Shown piece by piece: positions 1 to 9,846 of a stretch of 32,712 bases of DNA; positions within the stretch are counted from its first letter, which is position 1, and each line of letters opens with the position of its first letter. The stretch covers positions 1-32,712 of the forward strand of contig CAUJHQ010000122.1 in the NCBI GenBank assembly GCA_963204815.1. The letters run 5' to 3'. A program made the translations under genes and the position numbers. Origin of the DNA: Pseudomonadota bacterium (GTDB taxonomy: Bacteria > Pseudomonadota > Gammaproteobacteria > Burkholderiales > Burkholderiaceae_C). Under the pieces are notes generated by a model, which did not search any database, had not been told where the DNA came from, and saw only the letters and a program-made list of their open reading frames with translations.

Positions 1-267
1 CACGTAGTCGGCGTGCCCGGGGCAGTCGACGTGCGCGTAGTGCCGGTTCGCGGTCTCGTACTCGACGTGCGCGGTGTTGATCGTGATGCCGCGCGCCTTC
101 TCTTCCGGCGCCGCGTCGATCTGGTCGTACGCCTTGGCCTCGCCACCGAACTTCGATGCCAGCACCGACGTGATCGCCGCCGTCAGCGTCGTCTTGCCGT
201 GGTCCACGTGTCCGATCGTGCCCACGTTCACGTGCGGCTTGGTGCGTTCAAACTTGCCCTTGGCCAT
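1..267 (-). CDS. tuf: Elongation factor Tu, N-terminal part (runs off window)
   Basis: EF-Tu is the GTPase that carries aminoacyl-tRNA to the ribosome. Only the first 89 codons are present, and the reading frame is still open at base 1. The translation starts [20 protein letters not shown]. It contains the P-loop GHVDHGKT (G1), the switch-I region with RGITIN (G2) and DCPGH (G3), all typical of EF-Tu. The ATG at 265-267 is preceded by an AGGAG ribosome binding site about 10 bases upstream. The gene is the last member of a tRNA-Tyr/Gly/Thr/tuf array on the same strand, an arrangement known from E. coli tufB. It is probably co-transcribed with these tRNAs. Confidence 0.97.
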   Translation of the reverse strand, partial: MAKGKFERTKPHVNVGTIGHVDHGKTTLTAAITSVLASKFGGEAKAYDQIDAAPEEKARGITINTAHVEYETANRHYAHVDCPGHADYV

Positions 268-328
268 CTCTGATGCTCCTGGCTGAAGTACTCGGGGTCG
301 AGTTGAGTGAAGACGAAAACGAGTTGCG

Positions 329-403
<75 letters not shown>

Positions 404-515
404 ATCGGTACGGGCCTGGCCTCTTCGGGGCACCTGCGGCGGCCAACCGGAGGGCAGGCCCGTAACGACGCGACTGACAGGATCGGAACGCAAGCCTTCC
501 GGAACTCGAGCCTTC

Positions 516-589
516 TGGAGCGGGAGACGGGAATCGAACCCGTGTCATTAGCTTGGAAGGCTAAGGTTCTGCCATTGAACTACTCCCGC
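516..589 (-). tRNA. tRNA-Gly (TCC)
   Basis: The minus strand begins GCGGGAG and closes with CTCCCGC, a perfect acceptor stem. The D-loop is AGTTCAATGGCAGAA, the anticodon loop is CTTCCAA with anticodon TCC, and the T-loop is GGTTCGATTCC. The terminal CCA is encoded (516-518). It is the middle tRNA of the Tyr-Gly-Thr-tuf array. The 112-base spacer to tRNA-Thr (404-515) shows no other gene. Confidence 0.96.
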
Positions 590-622
590 ATGGCATCACC
601 ATCGAACTCGCAAGGCTTTCTC

Positions 623-708
623 TGGTGGAGGAGGCTGGATTCGAACCAGCGTAGGCGTAAGCCAACAGATTTACAGTCTGCCCCCTTTAGCCACTCGGGC
701 ACCCCTCC
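623..708 (-). tRNA. tRNA-Tyr (GTA)
   Basis: This is an 86-base class II tRNA on the minus strand. It begins GGAGGGGTGCCCGAGTGG and has the anticodon loop CTGTAAA (anticodon GTA). It has the long variable arm expected of bacterial tRNA-Tyr, T-arm GGTTCGAATCC and an encoded CCA (623-625). It is the first tRNA of the array, only about 12 bases from the -10 box upstream of it. Confidence 0.96.
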
Positions 709-720
709 GGAGAGCCGGCG

Positions 721-729
721 AGTATAGCA
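721..729 (-). promoter_or_regulatory. Extended -10 promoter of the tRNA-tuf array
   Basis: The minus strand reads TGC-TATACT here: a TATAAT-like hexamer with the TGn extension of extended -10 promoters. Initiation about seven bases downstream would fall just ahead of the 5' end of tRNA-Tyr (708). I found no convincing -35 box at 16-18 bases, which fits an extended -10 promoter. The overlap with a 10-base palindrome at 731-740 may be coincidental. Confidence 0.55.
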
Positions 730-745
730 TTTGCCGGCAAGGCGG

Positions 746-1411
746 CTAGAGCACCCACCAGTCCACGAGGTGGGACGTGGCCGCGAAGTGGCTGCCGCCG
801 GCCATGAACTCGCGCTTGATGTCATGCGACGGGTGGCGCGTGCGCCAGACCGGCGGGTGCGCGCCGGGCGGGCAGGCAGCGTCGAAGAAGGCGTTCGCCG
901 GCTTGCCCCACAGCAGGAACGCGGGCGGCTGGCTCGCGCTGCACAAGGCCTTGACAATATCGGATGTGAGCGTTTGCCAACCACAGTTCATGTGGGCACC
1001 GGCCAGCGCCACCTCCACGGTCAGCACCGGGTTCAGCAGCAGCACGCCCTGCGCCGCCCAGCGATCCAGCTTCCAGTCGGCCGGTCGGCGCCAGCCCGGC
1101 CGGTCGGCTTCCAGCACGTCGAACACCCGACGCAACGAGTGGGGTTTGCCGTGGCCGGCGGAAAACGCCAGGCCGTCGGCATGGCCCGGCCGCGGGTACG
1201 GGTCCTGGCCGAAGACGACCACCTTCACGTTGGCCGGCGCCACCAGGCGCAGCGCGCGGAACGGGTCGGCCGGCGCGATCTCGCGGCCCGCCGACACCGC
1301 ACGCACGCGCTCGACGACGGCCTGCTCGGCCGCCGCCGTCCACGCCGGCAGCACGGCGCGCCACGCCGACGGCAGCGACGCGAACGCCGCAGGCAGGTCG
1401 TCGGCCGTCAT
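746..1411 (-). CDS. ung: Uracil-DNA glycosylase (family 1-like)
   Basis: Removes uracil from DNA as the first step of base-excision repair in the cytoplasm. The 221-residue protein has the family-1 water-activating motif GQDPYP (Asp70), the uracil-stacking Phe83 in [14 protein letters not shown] with Asn127, GW(Q)TLT, FLLWG and the C-terminal HPS motif (His193). The C-terminal loop reads [10 protein letters not shown], where most family-1 enzymes have HPSPLS, so the leucine that normally wedges into the minor groove is not evident. The start codon overlaps the trpC stop by four bases (ATGA), so it is translationally coupled as the last gene of ltaE-trpD-trpC-ung. Confidence 0.88.
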   Translation of the reverse strand: MTADDLPAAFASLPSAWRAVLPAWTAAAEQAVVERVRAVSAGREIAPADPFRALRLVAPANVKVVVFGQDPYPRPGHADGLAFSAGHGKPHSLRRVFDVLEADRPGWRRPADWKLDRWAAQGVLLLNPVLTVEVALAGAHMNCGWQTLTSDIVKALCSASQPPAFLLWGKPANAFFDAACPPGAHPPVWRTRHPSHDIKREFMAGGSHFAATSHLVDWWVL

Positions 1412-2199
1412 GCGAACAGCGTCGCCAGCGCCACGCCAGGGTCCGGCGCGCGCATGAAGGCCTCGCCGACGAGGAAGGCGTGCACGCCGGCGCCGCGCAT
1501 GCGCTGCACGTCCGCCGGCGCGAGGATGCCGGATTCGGTGACGAGCAGCCGGTCGGCCGGCACGCGCGGCAGCAGGCCGATGGTGGTGTCCAGCGACACG
1601 TCGAACGTGCGCAGGTTGCGGTTGTTGATGCCGACGAGCGGCGTCTTCAGCCGCAGCGCGCGATCGAGTTCGGCGCCGTCGTGCACCTCCACGAGCACGT
1701 CCATGCCGAGCGCGAGCGCGCAGGATTCCAGGTCGGCCATCCGCGCGTCGTCCAGGCAGGCGGCGATGAGCAGGATGCAGTCGGCGCCGAGCGCGCGCGC
1801 CTCGACGACCTGGTACTCGTCGACCATGAAGTCCTTGCGCAGCGCCGGCAGCGGGCAGGCGGCGCGCGCCTGCTGCAGGTAGGCGGCCGCGCCCTGGAAG
1901 AAGCGTTCGTCGGTCAGCACGCTGAGGCAGGCAGCGCCGTGGGCCGCGTAGCTGGCGGCGATCTCGGCCGGCACGAACCGCTCCCGAAGCACGCCCTTGC
2001 TGGGGCTGGCCTTCTTCACCTCGGCGATGACGGCGGCGTGGCCGGCGGCCACCTTTGCGCGCAGCGCCGCCGCGAAGCCGCGCACGTCGCGCCGCGCCTC
2101 CGCCTCTTCGCGCCAGCTCGCCAGGCTGCGCTGGGCACGGCCTGCGGCGACCTCGTCGCGCTTGACGGCGACGATGCGTTCGAGAATGTCCGTCGCCAT
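1408..2199 (-). CDS. trpC: Indole-3-glycerol phosphate synthase
   Basis: Catalyses ring closure of carboxyphenylamino-deoxyribulose phosphate to indole-3-glycerol phosphate in tryptophan synthesis. The 263-residue TIM barrel has the N-terminal phosphate/catalytic motif KKASPSKG (residues 62-69), the KDF motif in [21 protein letters not shown] and VTESGI. The ATG at 2199 was chosen because it gives the usual protein start ([10 protein letters not shown]) five bases after the trpD stop. It overlaps ung at its own stop codon. This is a monofunctional TrpC, not fused to TrpF. Confidence 0.96.
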   Translation of the reverse strand: MATDILERIVAVKRDEVAAGRAQRSLASWREEAEARRDVRGFAAALRAKVAAGHAAVIAEVKKASPSKGVLRERFVPAEIAASYAAHGAACLSVLTDERFFQGAAAYLQQARAACPLPALRKDFMVDEYQVVEARALGADCILLIAACLDDARMADLESCALALGMDVLVEVHDGAELDRALRLKTPLVGINNRNLRTFDVSLDTTIGLLPRVPADRLLVTESGILAPADVQRMRGAGVHAFLVGEAFMRAPDPGVALATLFA

Positions 2200-2204
2200 G
2201 TCGC

Positions 2205-3239
2205 TCAGGACGGCCGGAACTTGTTCGTCACGCTGACGAACTGGCTCAGCTTGGCCATCGCCTTGCCGGAGGCCACCGCCTCGCGCGCGCGCTTCACGCC
2301 TTCGGTGATGCTGGGCACGACGTCGGCGCAGTAGAGCGCGGCACCGGCATTGAGCAGCACGATGTCGCGGATCGGGCCGTCCTCGTTGGCGAGCGCGCGC
2401 TGGATGCACTGCACCGACTCTTCCTTGTTCGCCACCCGCAGCACGCGCGAGTCGTAGACGGGCAGCCCGAAGTCGCTCGGGTGGACCGTGTACTCCTTGA
2501 CCTCGCCGTCCTTCAGCTCGCCCACCATCGTCTCGCCCGACAGCGAGATCTCGTCCATGCCGTTCATGCCGTAGACCACCATCACGTGCTGGCTGCCCAG
2601 CCGCTGCAGCACGCGCACCTGGATGCCGACGAGGTCGGGGTGGAACACGCCCATCACCTGGTTCGGCGCGCCGGCGGGGTTGGTGAGCGGCCCCAGGATG
2701 TTGAAGATGGTGCGCACGCCGAGTTCCTTGCGCACCGGCGCGGCGTGCTTCATCGCCGCGTGGTGGTTGGGCGCGAACATGTAGGCCACCTGGGTCTCTT
2801 CGAGGCAGGCCGCGACCTGGTCGGGCTTCAGGCCGATGTAGGCGCCCAGCGCCTCCATCACGTCGGCCGAGCCCGAGCTCGACGACACCGCGCGGCCCGC
2901 ATGCTTGGCCACCCGCGCCCCCGCCGCCGCGGCGACGAAGACAGCGGCGGTCGAGATGTTGAACGTGTGCGACGCATCGCCACCGGTGCCGACGATGTCG
3001 ACGAGGTGGCGCTTGTCGGCCACGTGCACCGGCGTCGCGAACTCGCGCATCACCTGCGCCGCGGCGGCGATCTCGCCGATGGTTTCCTTCTTGACGCGCA
3101 GGCCGATCGCGAAGGCCGCGATCATCACCGGGCTCATCTCGCCGCTCATGATGCGGCGCATCAGCGTCAGCATCTCGTCGTGGAAGATCTCGCGGTGCTC
3201 GATGATGCGCGTCAGCGCCTCGGTGTTGCCGATGGGCAT
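2205..3239 (-). CDS. trpD: Anthranilate phosphoribosyltransferase
   Basis: Transfers phosphoribose from PRPP to anthranilate, the second committed step of tryptophan synthesis. The protein is 344 residues, the normal length. The PRPP-binding GTGGD motif is at residues 84-88, followed by NISTA, a glycine/serine-rich anthranilate-binding segment [13 protein letters not shown], and [15 protein letters not shown] in many homologues is KHAGR here. There are 11 bases between the ltaE stop and this start, and five bases to trpC, so the three genes look like one transcription unit. Confidence 0.96.
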   Translation of the reverse strand: MPIGNTEALTRIIEHREIFHDEMLTLMRRIMSGEMSPVMIAAFAIGLRVKKETIGEIAAAAQVMREFATPVHVADKRHLVDIVGTGGDASHTFNISTAAVFVAAAAGARVAKHAGRAVSSSSGSADVMEALGAYIGLKPDQVAACLEETQVAYMFAPNHHAAMKHAAPVRKELGVRTIFNILGPLTNPAGAPNQVMGVFHPDLVGIQVRVLQRLGSQHVMVVYGMNGMDEISLSGETMVGELKDGEVKEYTVHPSDFGLPVYDSRVLRVANKEESVQCIQRALANEDGPIRDIVLLNAGAALYCADVVPSITEGVKRAREAVASGKAMAKLSQFVSVTNKFRPS

Positions 3240-3250
3240 GGTGTTCTCCT

Positions 3251-4261
<1,011 letters not shown>

Positions 4262-4340
4262 TCGCGTGTCAGGTCCGGTTGTGTTGCGTCAAGTGTGATC
4301 AGCCGGGCGGGCACTATCTTGCCGCACCCACGGAGGAGCG

Positions 4341-6863
4341 ATGTCGAGGTTGCGCGTCAGCGACGAACACCTGGCGCAGTGCGCAAGCGAGCCCATCCAT
4401 CGCCTGGGCCGCACACAGGGCTTCGGCGTGCTGCTCGCGTTCGACCGCCGGCGCAGGGTGGTGACGGCCTCGGCGAACGCGACCGCGTGGTGCGCACGCC
4501 CGATGGACGACCTGCTGGGCCGCGCCGTCGACACGCTGTTGCCCGTGCGCTCGGTCGACGCAGCCATCGCGCACGCGCGCGTGGCCGACGACCGGCAGGC
4601 CGCGCAGCACCTCTTCGGCGTGGCCTGGCCGGGGCGCGAGAGCGCCGTCGACGTCACCGTGCATGCCAGCGGCGAGCTCGTGGTGATCGAAGCCGAACCC
4701 GACGGCCACGGGCCGCTGGAACCGGCGCAGGTGCTGGAGGACAGCTCGCGCGAGCTGGCGGTCGGCGGCGGGCTGGCCGAACTGGCCGACTCGGCCGCGC
4801 GCGCGGTTGCCCGCCTCACCGGCTACGACCGCGTCATGGTCTACCGCTTCGCCGCCGACGGCAGCGGCAGCGTGATCGCCGAGGCGCTGTCGGGCCGCCA
4901 GGTCCCGTACCTCGGCCTGCGCTATCCGGCCAGCGACATCCCGGCGCAGGCACGCGAGCTCTACCTGCGCAACCCGACGCGCCTGATCGCCGACGCGCGG
5001 CACGAAGGTCTGCCGATCGTGTCGCTCGAACCCGCGCCCATCGACCTGTCGCTGGCCACGCTGCGCAGCGTGTCGCCGGTGCACCTGGAGTACATGCGCA
5101 ACATGGGCACGGCGGCGTCGATGTCGATCTCGCTGATCGTCAACGGCAGCCTGTGGGGCCTGATCGCCTGCCACCACCGCCGGCCGCTGCGGCCACCGCT
5201 GGCCGTGCGCAGCATGTCCGAACTGCTGGGGCGCCTGTACAGCCTGGCGATCTCGCGCGTCGAACGCCAGGATCTCGACCACGACATCAAGCAGCTGCTG
5301 CTGTCCGCGCCGGGCGTCGAAGGGCTCGTCGAGCCGAGCGCACCGCCGGCGCAGCGCGGCGCGGCCTGCAACGCGATCGCCCGCCTGCTCGGCGTGACCG
5401 GGGTGGTGACGCACATCGGCGGCCAGACCACCCCGTGGGGCGGTGCCTCGGTTGAAGGCGCCCGCGCCGTGATGGCCGCGCTGCCGCCCGGCGACGGCAG
5501 CCGCGTGATCGCCGTCGAGTCGCTCGAGCAGCTGCAACCGGGCCTGGCCCGGCTCGCACCGCAGGCCGCCGGCGTGCTGGCGCTGCCGCTCGGCGCCCGC
5601 ACCGGCGACTGGGTGCTGCTGCTGCGCGACGAACTGCGCCGCCACGTCACCTGGGCGGGCGATCCGGCGAAGGCCGTCGACCGCGTCAGCGGCCGCCTGA
5701 CGCCGCGCGCCAGCTTCGCCGCCTGGCGCGAGTCGGTGCGCGGGCACTGCGAGCCCTGGACGCTGGCCGACCTGGAACTGGCCGAGGTGGTGCGCACGCG
5801 CCTGCTCGAAGTGCTGGTGGCGCACCGCGAGCAGCGCGAGCTCGACCGCACGCGGCACGCATCGCGCCAGCAGGCGCTGCTGGTGCGCGAACTGAACCAC
5901 CGCGTGCGCAACATGCTGGGCCTGATCAAGGGCCTGGTGCAGCAGACGGCGCGCGGCGCCCACTCGGTCGACGACATGGCGCGGCGCCTGCACGACCGCG
6001 TCCATGCGATGTCGCGCGCCTACACGCAGGTCGAGAAGGCCGACTGGCAGCCGTCGCCGCTGACCACCTTGCTGACGGAGGAGACGCGCGCCTTCGCCGA
6101 ACCCGGCCAGGTGCACCTGGAAGGCGAGCCGATCGACCTGGAACCGGGCACCTACCTCGCGTTCGCCCTCGTGCTGCACGAGCTGGCGACGAACGCGCGC
6201 AAGTACGGCGCGCTGTCGACGCCCGACGGCCGGCTGCGCGTGACCTGGCAGGTGTCGCCGGAAGGCGCGCTCGAGTTGCACTGGCAGGAGTCGGGCGGGC
6301 CGACGGTGGCGCCGCCGCGCCACCGCGGCTTCGGCACGCGCGTCATCGGCCAGGCCCTGTCGCACCAGCTGCGCGGCCGTGCCACGCTCGACTTCCGGCC
6401 CACCGGCGTGCACGCGCACATCCACACGCCGCGCGGCTTCGTGCGCGGCCAGGCCCTCGCCCCGGCGGCCGCGCCCCCGAGGCGCCACCGGCGGCCCCCG
6501 GTGCAGCCGCGGCAGGTGCTCGTCGTCGAAGACGACCTGGTGATCGCGATCATGGCCGAGACCATGCTGCAGCACCTGGGGTGCCGCAGCGTCGTCGTCG
6601 CCGGCTCGCAGGTCGGCGCGCTGGAGGCCCTGCGTACGCAGCGCTTCGACTTCGCGCTGCTCGACGTCGATCTCGGCGACCACGACAGCGGTGGCGTGGC
6701 GCGCGAACTCGCGGCGCTGGGCGTGCCGGCCGTCGTGACCACCGGCTACTCCGACACCGACGAGTTGCCCGAAGCGCTGCGCGGCCTGCCGCGCGTGTCC
6801 AAGCCCTACACCGAACACGAGCTCGAGCGCGCGATGGCCGAGAGCCTGCGCCGCTGGCGCTGA
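4341..6863 (+). CDS. bphP: Bacteriophytochrome HWE-type histidine kinase with C-terminal receiver
   Basis: A red/far-red light sensor kinase, by family. The 840-residue soluble protein has, in order: a PAS domain with the biliverdin-attaching cysteine at Cys14 (QCASEPIH); a GAF domain with the chromophore motif YPASDIP (195-201) and VSPVHLEYMRNMG; a PHY domain with the tongue motif PRASF (455-459); an HWE-family kinase core with phospho-acceptor His520 in ELNHRVRNM and HELATNARKYG; then a receiver domain (about 725-836) with VVEDD, Asp775 and Lys821. The segment after the cysteine reads TQGFG where many family members have IQPHG. A GGAGGAG ribosome binding site precedes the ATG. No heme oxygenase (bphO) is nearby, so biliverdin must come from elsewhere. 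It ends seven bases from the convergent trpG stop. Confidence 0.95.
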   Translation: MSRLRVSDEHLAQCASEPIHRLGRTQGFGVLLAFDRRRRVVTASANATAWCARPMDDLLGRAVDTLLPVRSVDAAIAHARVADDRQAAQHLFGVAWPGRESAVDVTVHASGELVVIEAEPDGHGPLEPAQVLEDSSRELAVGGGLAELADSAARAVARLTGYDRVMVYRFAADGSGSVIAEALSGRQVPYLGLRYPASDIPAQARELYLRNPTRLIADARHEGLPIVSLEPAPIDLSLATLRSVSPVHLEYMRNMGTAASMSISLIVNGSLWGLIACHHRRPLRPPLAVRSMSELLGRLYSLAISRVERQDLDHDIKQLLLSAPGVEGLVEPSAPPAQRGAACNAIARLLGVTGVVTHIGGQTTPWGGASVEGARAVMAALPPGDGSRVIAVESLEQLQPGLARLAPQAAGVLALPLGARTGDWVLLLRDELRRHVTWAGDPAKAVDRVSGRLTPRASFAAWRESVRGHCEPWTLADLELAEVVRTRLLEVLVAHREQRELDRTRHASRQQALLVRELNHRVRNMLGLIKGLVQQTARGAHSVDDMARRLHDRVHAMSRAYTQVEKADWQPSPLTTLLTEETRAFAEPGQVHLEGEPIDLEPGTYLAFALVLHELATNARKYGALSTPDGRLRVTWQVSPEGALELHWQESGGPTVAPPRHRGFGTRVIGQALSHQLRGRATLDFRPTGVHAHIHTPRGFVRGQALAPAAAPPRRHRRPPVQPRQVLVVEDDLVIAIMAETMLQHLGCRSVVVAGSQVGALEALRTQRFDFALLDVDLGDHDSGGVARELAALGVPAVVTTGYSDTDELPEALRGLPRVSKPYTEHELERAMAESLRRWR

Positions 6864-6870
6864 CGCGGCC

Positions 6871-7455
6871 TCAGCGGCCGGCGCGCAGGAAGTTGCGCAG
6901 CAGCGCATGGCCGTGTTCGGAGAGGATCGATTCCGGGTGGAACTGCACGCCTTCCAGCGGCGTCGCGCTGGCGGCCAGCTCGCGGTGGCGCACGCCCATG
7001 ATCTCGCCGTCTTCGACCGTGCTGGTCACTTCCAGCACCGCCGGCAGCGAAGCGCGCTCGATCGCCAGCGAGTGGTAGCGGATGACGGAGAAGCGATCCG
7101 GCAGCCCCTGGTAGACGCCGCGGCCATCGTTCGTGATGACACTGGCCTTGCCGTGCATCTGCACCTTCGCGCGCACCACCTTGCCGCCGAGCGCCGCGCC
7201 GATGGCCTGGTGGCCCAGGCACACGCCCAGCAGCGGCACCTTGCCGGTGAAGTGGCGGATGGCCTCGACGCAGATGCCGGCCTCTGCCGGGCTGCAGGGC
7301 CCGGGCGACAGCACCAGGCGATCGGGCTTCAGCGCGGCGATGCCGGCGACGTCGATCTCGTCGTTGCGGAACACGCGCACGTCGGCACCGAGCTCGCCGA
7401 AGTACTGCACCAGGTTGAAGGTGAAGCTGTCGTAGTTGTCGATCATCAGCAGCAT
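6871..7455 (-). CDS. trpG: Anthranilate synthase component II (glutamine amidotransferase)
   Basis: Supplies ammonia from glutamine to TrpE. The 194-residue class I amidotransferase has the nucleophile Cys79 in [12 protein letters not shown] and the His173/Glu175 pair in VQFHPES. The N-terminus [14 protein letters not shown] is typical and fixes the start at 7455, two bases after the trpE stop. The gene is probably also used for 4-amino-4-deoxychorismate synthesis if no pabA exists, but that cannot be judged here. Downstream, where trpD would be expected, lies the convergent phytochrome gene. Confidence 0.96.
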   Translation of the reverse strand: MLLMIDNYDSFTFNLVQYFGELGADVRVFRNDEIDVAGIAALKPDRLVLSPGPCSPAEAGICVEAIRHFTGKVPLLGVCLGHQAIGAALGGKVVRAKVQMHGKASVITNDGRGVYQGLPDRFSVIRYHSLAIERASLPAVLEVTSTVEDGEIMGVRHRELAASATPLEGVQFHPESILSEHGHALLRNFLRAGR

Positions 7456-7457
7456 GG

Positions 7458-8954
7458 TCAGAACCCCTCTTCCACGAGTTCTGCCGCCCGGATGAGCGCG
7501 CGCGCCTTCTGCTCGGTCTCCTTCCACTCGAGCTCGGGCACCGAATCGGCCACCACGCCGGCCGCCGCCTGCACGTACAGGGTGTTGTCCTTGACGATGC
7601 CGGTGCGGATGGCGATGGCGAGGTCCATGTCGCCGGCGAAGCTGACGTAGCCGCAGGCGCCGCCGTAGATGCCGCGCTGCACGGTTTCCAGCTCGTCGAT
7701 GATCTCCATCGCGCGCACCTTGGGCGCGCCGGACAGCGTGCCGGCCGGGAAGGTGGCGCGCAGAACGTCGAGCTGGCCGACGCCGGGGCGCAGGATGCCT
7801 TCGACGTTGCTCACGATGTGCATCACGTGCGAGTAGCGCTCGATGTCGAAGGCCTCGGTCACCTTCACGCTGCCGGTCTGCGCAATGCGGCCGATGTCGT
7901 TGCGCGCCAGGTCGATCAGCATCAGGTGCTCGGCGCGCTCCTTCTCGTCGGCGCGCAGCTCGGCTTCCAGGCGCGCGTCTTCCTCGGGCGTGGCGCCGCG
8001 CGGGCGCGTGCCGGCGAGCGGGCGGATCGTCACCCGGCGACCGCCGCCGGGCGTGTCATCGGAGTGGGGCACGCGCTCCTCGCGCACCAGGATCTCGGGG
8101 CTGGCGCCGATGATGTGGAAGTCGCCCATGTCGTAGTAGTACATGTACGGCGACGGGTTCAGCGAGCGCAGCGCGCGGTACAGCGACAGCGGGCTCTCGG
8201 TGTAGCGCTTCTTCAGCCGCTGGCCGATGACGACCTGCATGCAGTCGCCGGCGGCGATGTACGCCTTGGCGCGCTCCACCGCCGCCATCAGGTCGGCCTT
8301 GGTCGTCTCGCGTTCGACCGGGTACGACGGCCCGCGCTTGACCGGCGGCGCCGTGACGCTGTAGCGCAGGCGGTCGGCCAGCTCGCCCAGGCGGCGCTTG
8401 GCGCGGTGGAAGGCCTCCGGCTGCGCGGGGTCGGCCCAGACGATGAGGTACAGGCGGCCGGACAGGTTGTCGATGACCGCCACCTCCTCGGTCAGCAGCA
8501 GTTGCAGGTCGGGCGTGCCGATGCCGCCTTCCTTGCGCACCCGCGCCAGTTTCGGTTCGATGTGGCGCACGGTGTCGTAGCCGAAATAGCCGGCCAGGCC
8601 GCCGCAGAAGCGCGGCAGGCCGGCGGCGATGGCCGGATTGAGCCGCTCCTGCCAGCGTTCGACGAACTCCAGCGCGTTGCCTTCGAAGCGCTCGACGACG
8701 ACGCCGTCGGTCAGCACCTCGCTGACGTTGCCGGTGGCGCGCAGCAGCGTCTTCGCCGGCAGGCCGATGAAGCTGTAACGGCCGAAACGCTCGCCGCCGA
8801 CGACGGATTCGAGCAGGAAGCTGTAGCGCTGGCCGCCGGCCAGCTTGAGGTACAGCGACAGCGGCGTCTCGAGGTCGGCGAAGGCCTCGGCGATGAGCGG
8901 GATGCGGTTGAAGCCCTGCGCGGCAAGGCTCTTGAATTCGAGTTCGGTGATCAC
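7458..8954 (-). CDS. trpE: Anthranilate synthase component I
   Basis: Converts chorismate plus ammonia to anthranilate, the first step of tryptophan synthesis. The 498-residue protein has the N-terminal LLES segment used for tryptophan feedback binding. It has the chorismate-binding domain with [11 protein letters not shown], the acidic stretch [19 protein letters not shown], and [16 protein letters not shown]. The start is a GTG at 8952-8954 (MITELEF). A short Trp-rich leader ORF and a hairpin lie in the 180 bases upstream. trpG follows after two bases. Confidence 0.96.
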   Translation of the reverse strand: MITELEFKSLAAQGFNRIPLIAEAFADLETPLSLYLKLAGGQRYSFLLESVVGGERFGRYSFIGLPAKTLLRATGNVSEVLTDGVVVERFEGNALEFVERWQERLNPAIAAGLPRFCGGLAGYFGYDTVRHIEPKLARVRKEGGIGTPDLQLLLTEEVAVIDNLSGRLYLIVWADPAQPEAFHRAKRRLGELADRLRYSVTAPPVKRGPSYPVERETTKADLMAAVERAKAYIAAGDCMQVVIGQRLKKRYTESPLSLYRALRSLNPSPYMYYYDMGDFHIIGASPEILVREERVPHSDDTPGGGRRVTIRPLAGTRPRGATPEEDARLEAELRADEKERAEHLMLIDLARNDIGRIAQTGSVKVTEAFDIERYSHVMHIVSNVEGILRPGVGQLDVLRATFPAGTLSGAPKVRAMEIIDELETVQRGIYGGACGYVSFAGDMDLAIAIRTGIVKDNTLYVQAAAGVVADSVPELEWKETEQKARALIRAAELVEEGF

Positions 8955-9041
8955 TTCGGGGCCCTCGTCGCAACGGCGCCGGAGTCCAGGCGCGTGCGTG
9001 TCGGTTCAGCGGTGCGGGCGGCGGGGCCACCCGGCGGCGAA

Positions 9042-9064
9042 GGCCTGACGCGGTCGGTCAGGCC
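9042..9064 (-). promoter_or_regulatory. Hairpin overlapping the trp leader stop codon
   Basis: GGCCTGAC (9042-9049) is the exact inverted complement of GTCAGGCC (9057-9064), with a seven-base loop. On the trpE-sense RNA this eight-pair stem contains the stop codon of the candidate leader peptide, so a ribosome finishing the peptide would open it. No U-run follows, so it is not a ready-made intrinsic terminator. Confidence 0.45.
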
Positions 9065-9138
9065 CGACGGGTCGAGCGACGCCAGGGCCAGGCTCCCCGG
9101 TCGCGGGAACCTGCAGTCTGAAGGAGGGCCGTGAACAT
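9058..9138 (-). CDS. trpL: Candidate trp operon leader peptide
   Basis: A 26-residue ORF on the minus strand, starting with ATG 104 bases before the end of the trpE leader region. It has two Trp codons at positions 17 and 19 (GAWPWRR), followed by several Arg codons. Trp codons are rare, so two in a short ORF ahead of trpE suggest a ribosome-mediated sensing peptide. Its stop codon sits inside the 9042-9064 hairpin. There is no clear ribosome binding site. A TACACT hexamer nine bases upstream would give an almost leaderless transcript. Not confirmed: the ORF could be chance. Confidence 0.4.
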   Translation of the reverse strand: MFTALLQTAGSRDRGAWPWRRSTRRA

Positions 9139-9146
9139 GGGCGCGG

Positions 9147-9152
9147 AGTGTA
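9147..9152 (-). promoter_or_regulatory. Possible -10 box for trpE transcript
   Basis: The minus strand carries TACACT (four of six matches to TATAAT). It would place the transcript start at about 9140, next to the ATG of the candidate leader peptide. No recognisable -35 box was found at the right distance. Confidence 0.25.
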
Positions 9153-9223
9153 GCAGCGGCCCTCACACGCGGCGGCATCGCGGTGGCAGACTGCTGCGCC
9201 TCAGCACCGACCGCACCCGCCCG

Positions 9224-9844
9224 ATGAAACGTCCGCTCGCCCGGCGCACCTTCGCCGCCGTCGTCCTAACCACCCTTGCCGGCCTCGCCAGCGCCCAGAC
9301 GGTCGACGTCGGCGGCGTCCGCCTGCCGACGAGCGCGCAGTTGGCTGGCAGCACGCTCGCGCTCAACGGCTCGGGCGTGCGCTACCGCTTCGTCGTCAAG
9401 GTCTACGCCGCCGGCCTGTACCTCGGCGGCAAGGCCGCCACGCCGGAGCAGGCATTCGCGATGGCCGGCCCCAAGCGCGTGCACATCGTGGCGCTGCGCG
9501 AACTGGACGCCAACGACTTCGGCCGCCTGTTCACGCGCGCCATGCAGGACAACGCGTCGAAGGAAGACTTCAGCCGCTCGATCAACGGCACCATCCGGAT
9601 GGGCGAGGCCTTCGCGGCGAAGAAGCGGCTGGCCGTCGGGGAGTCGATCGGCGTCGACTGGCTGCCCGGCCAGGGCACGCAGATCATGATCAACGGCAAG
9701 CCCTGGGGCGAGCCGGTGAAGGAACCCGAGTTCTTCAACTCGATGCTGCGCATCTGGCTCGGCAAGGCGCCGGTCGACGACGCGCTGAAGGAAGCGCTGC
9801 TCGGCCGCGAGGCGAAGCCGGTGACGAACCCCGGCCAGCAGTAG
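9224..9844 (+). CDS. Chalcone isomerase-like periplasmic protein
   Basis: A 206-residue protein with a Sec signal peptide: basic start MKRPLARR, hydrophobic core AAVVLTTLAGLA, and predicted cleavage after ASA (residue 24). The mature part matches the bacterial chalcone-isomerase-like family in its VGGVRLP, LNGSGVRYRFVVKVYAAGLYL, NDFGRLFTRAMQDN and FFNSMLRIWLG segments. The bacterial members are not shown to isomerise chalcones, and their role is unknown; some fold members bind fatty acids. The ATG at 9224 was chosen because it opens the signal peptide. An upstream in-frame start at 9131 would add an implausible extension. It is convergent with gph, with two bases between the stops. Confidence 0.85.
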   Translation: MKRPLARRTFAAVVLTTLAGLASAQTVDVGGVRLPTSAQLAGSTLALNGSGVRYRFVVKVYAAGLYLGGKAATPEQAFAMAGPKRVHIVALRELDANDFGRLFTRAMQDNASKEDFSRSINGTIRMGEAFAAKKRLAVGESIGVDWLPGQGTQIMINGKPWGEPVKEPEFFNSMLRIWLGKAPVDDALKEALLGREAKPVTNPGQQ

Positions 9845-9846
9845 GT

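Noticed and set aside
4309..4322. GG-N10-GC element resembling a sigma-54 promoter ahead of bphP
   Set aside because: The -24 side reads GGGCAC with the conserved bases out of register, and initiation would fall on the ribosome binding site.
8951..9178. A 75-residue open frame ending at the trpE start
   Set aside because: It has no Trp codons, no known motifs and a Pro/Arg-rich composition; judged a chance frame. The 26-codon ORF in another frame is the better leader candidate.
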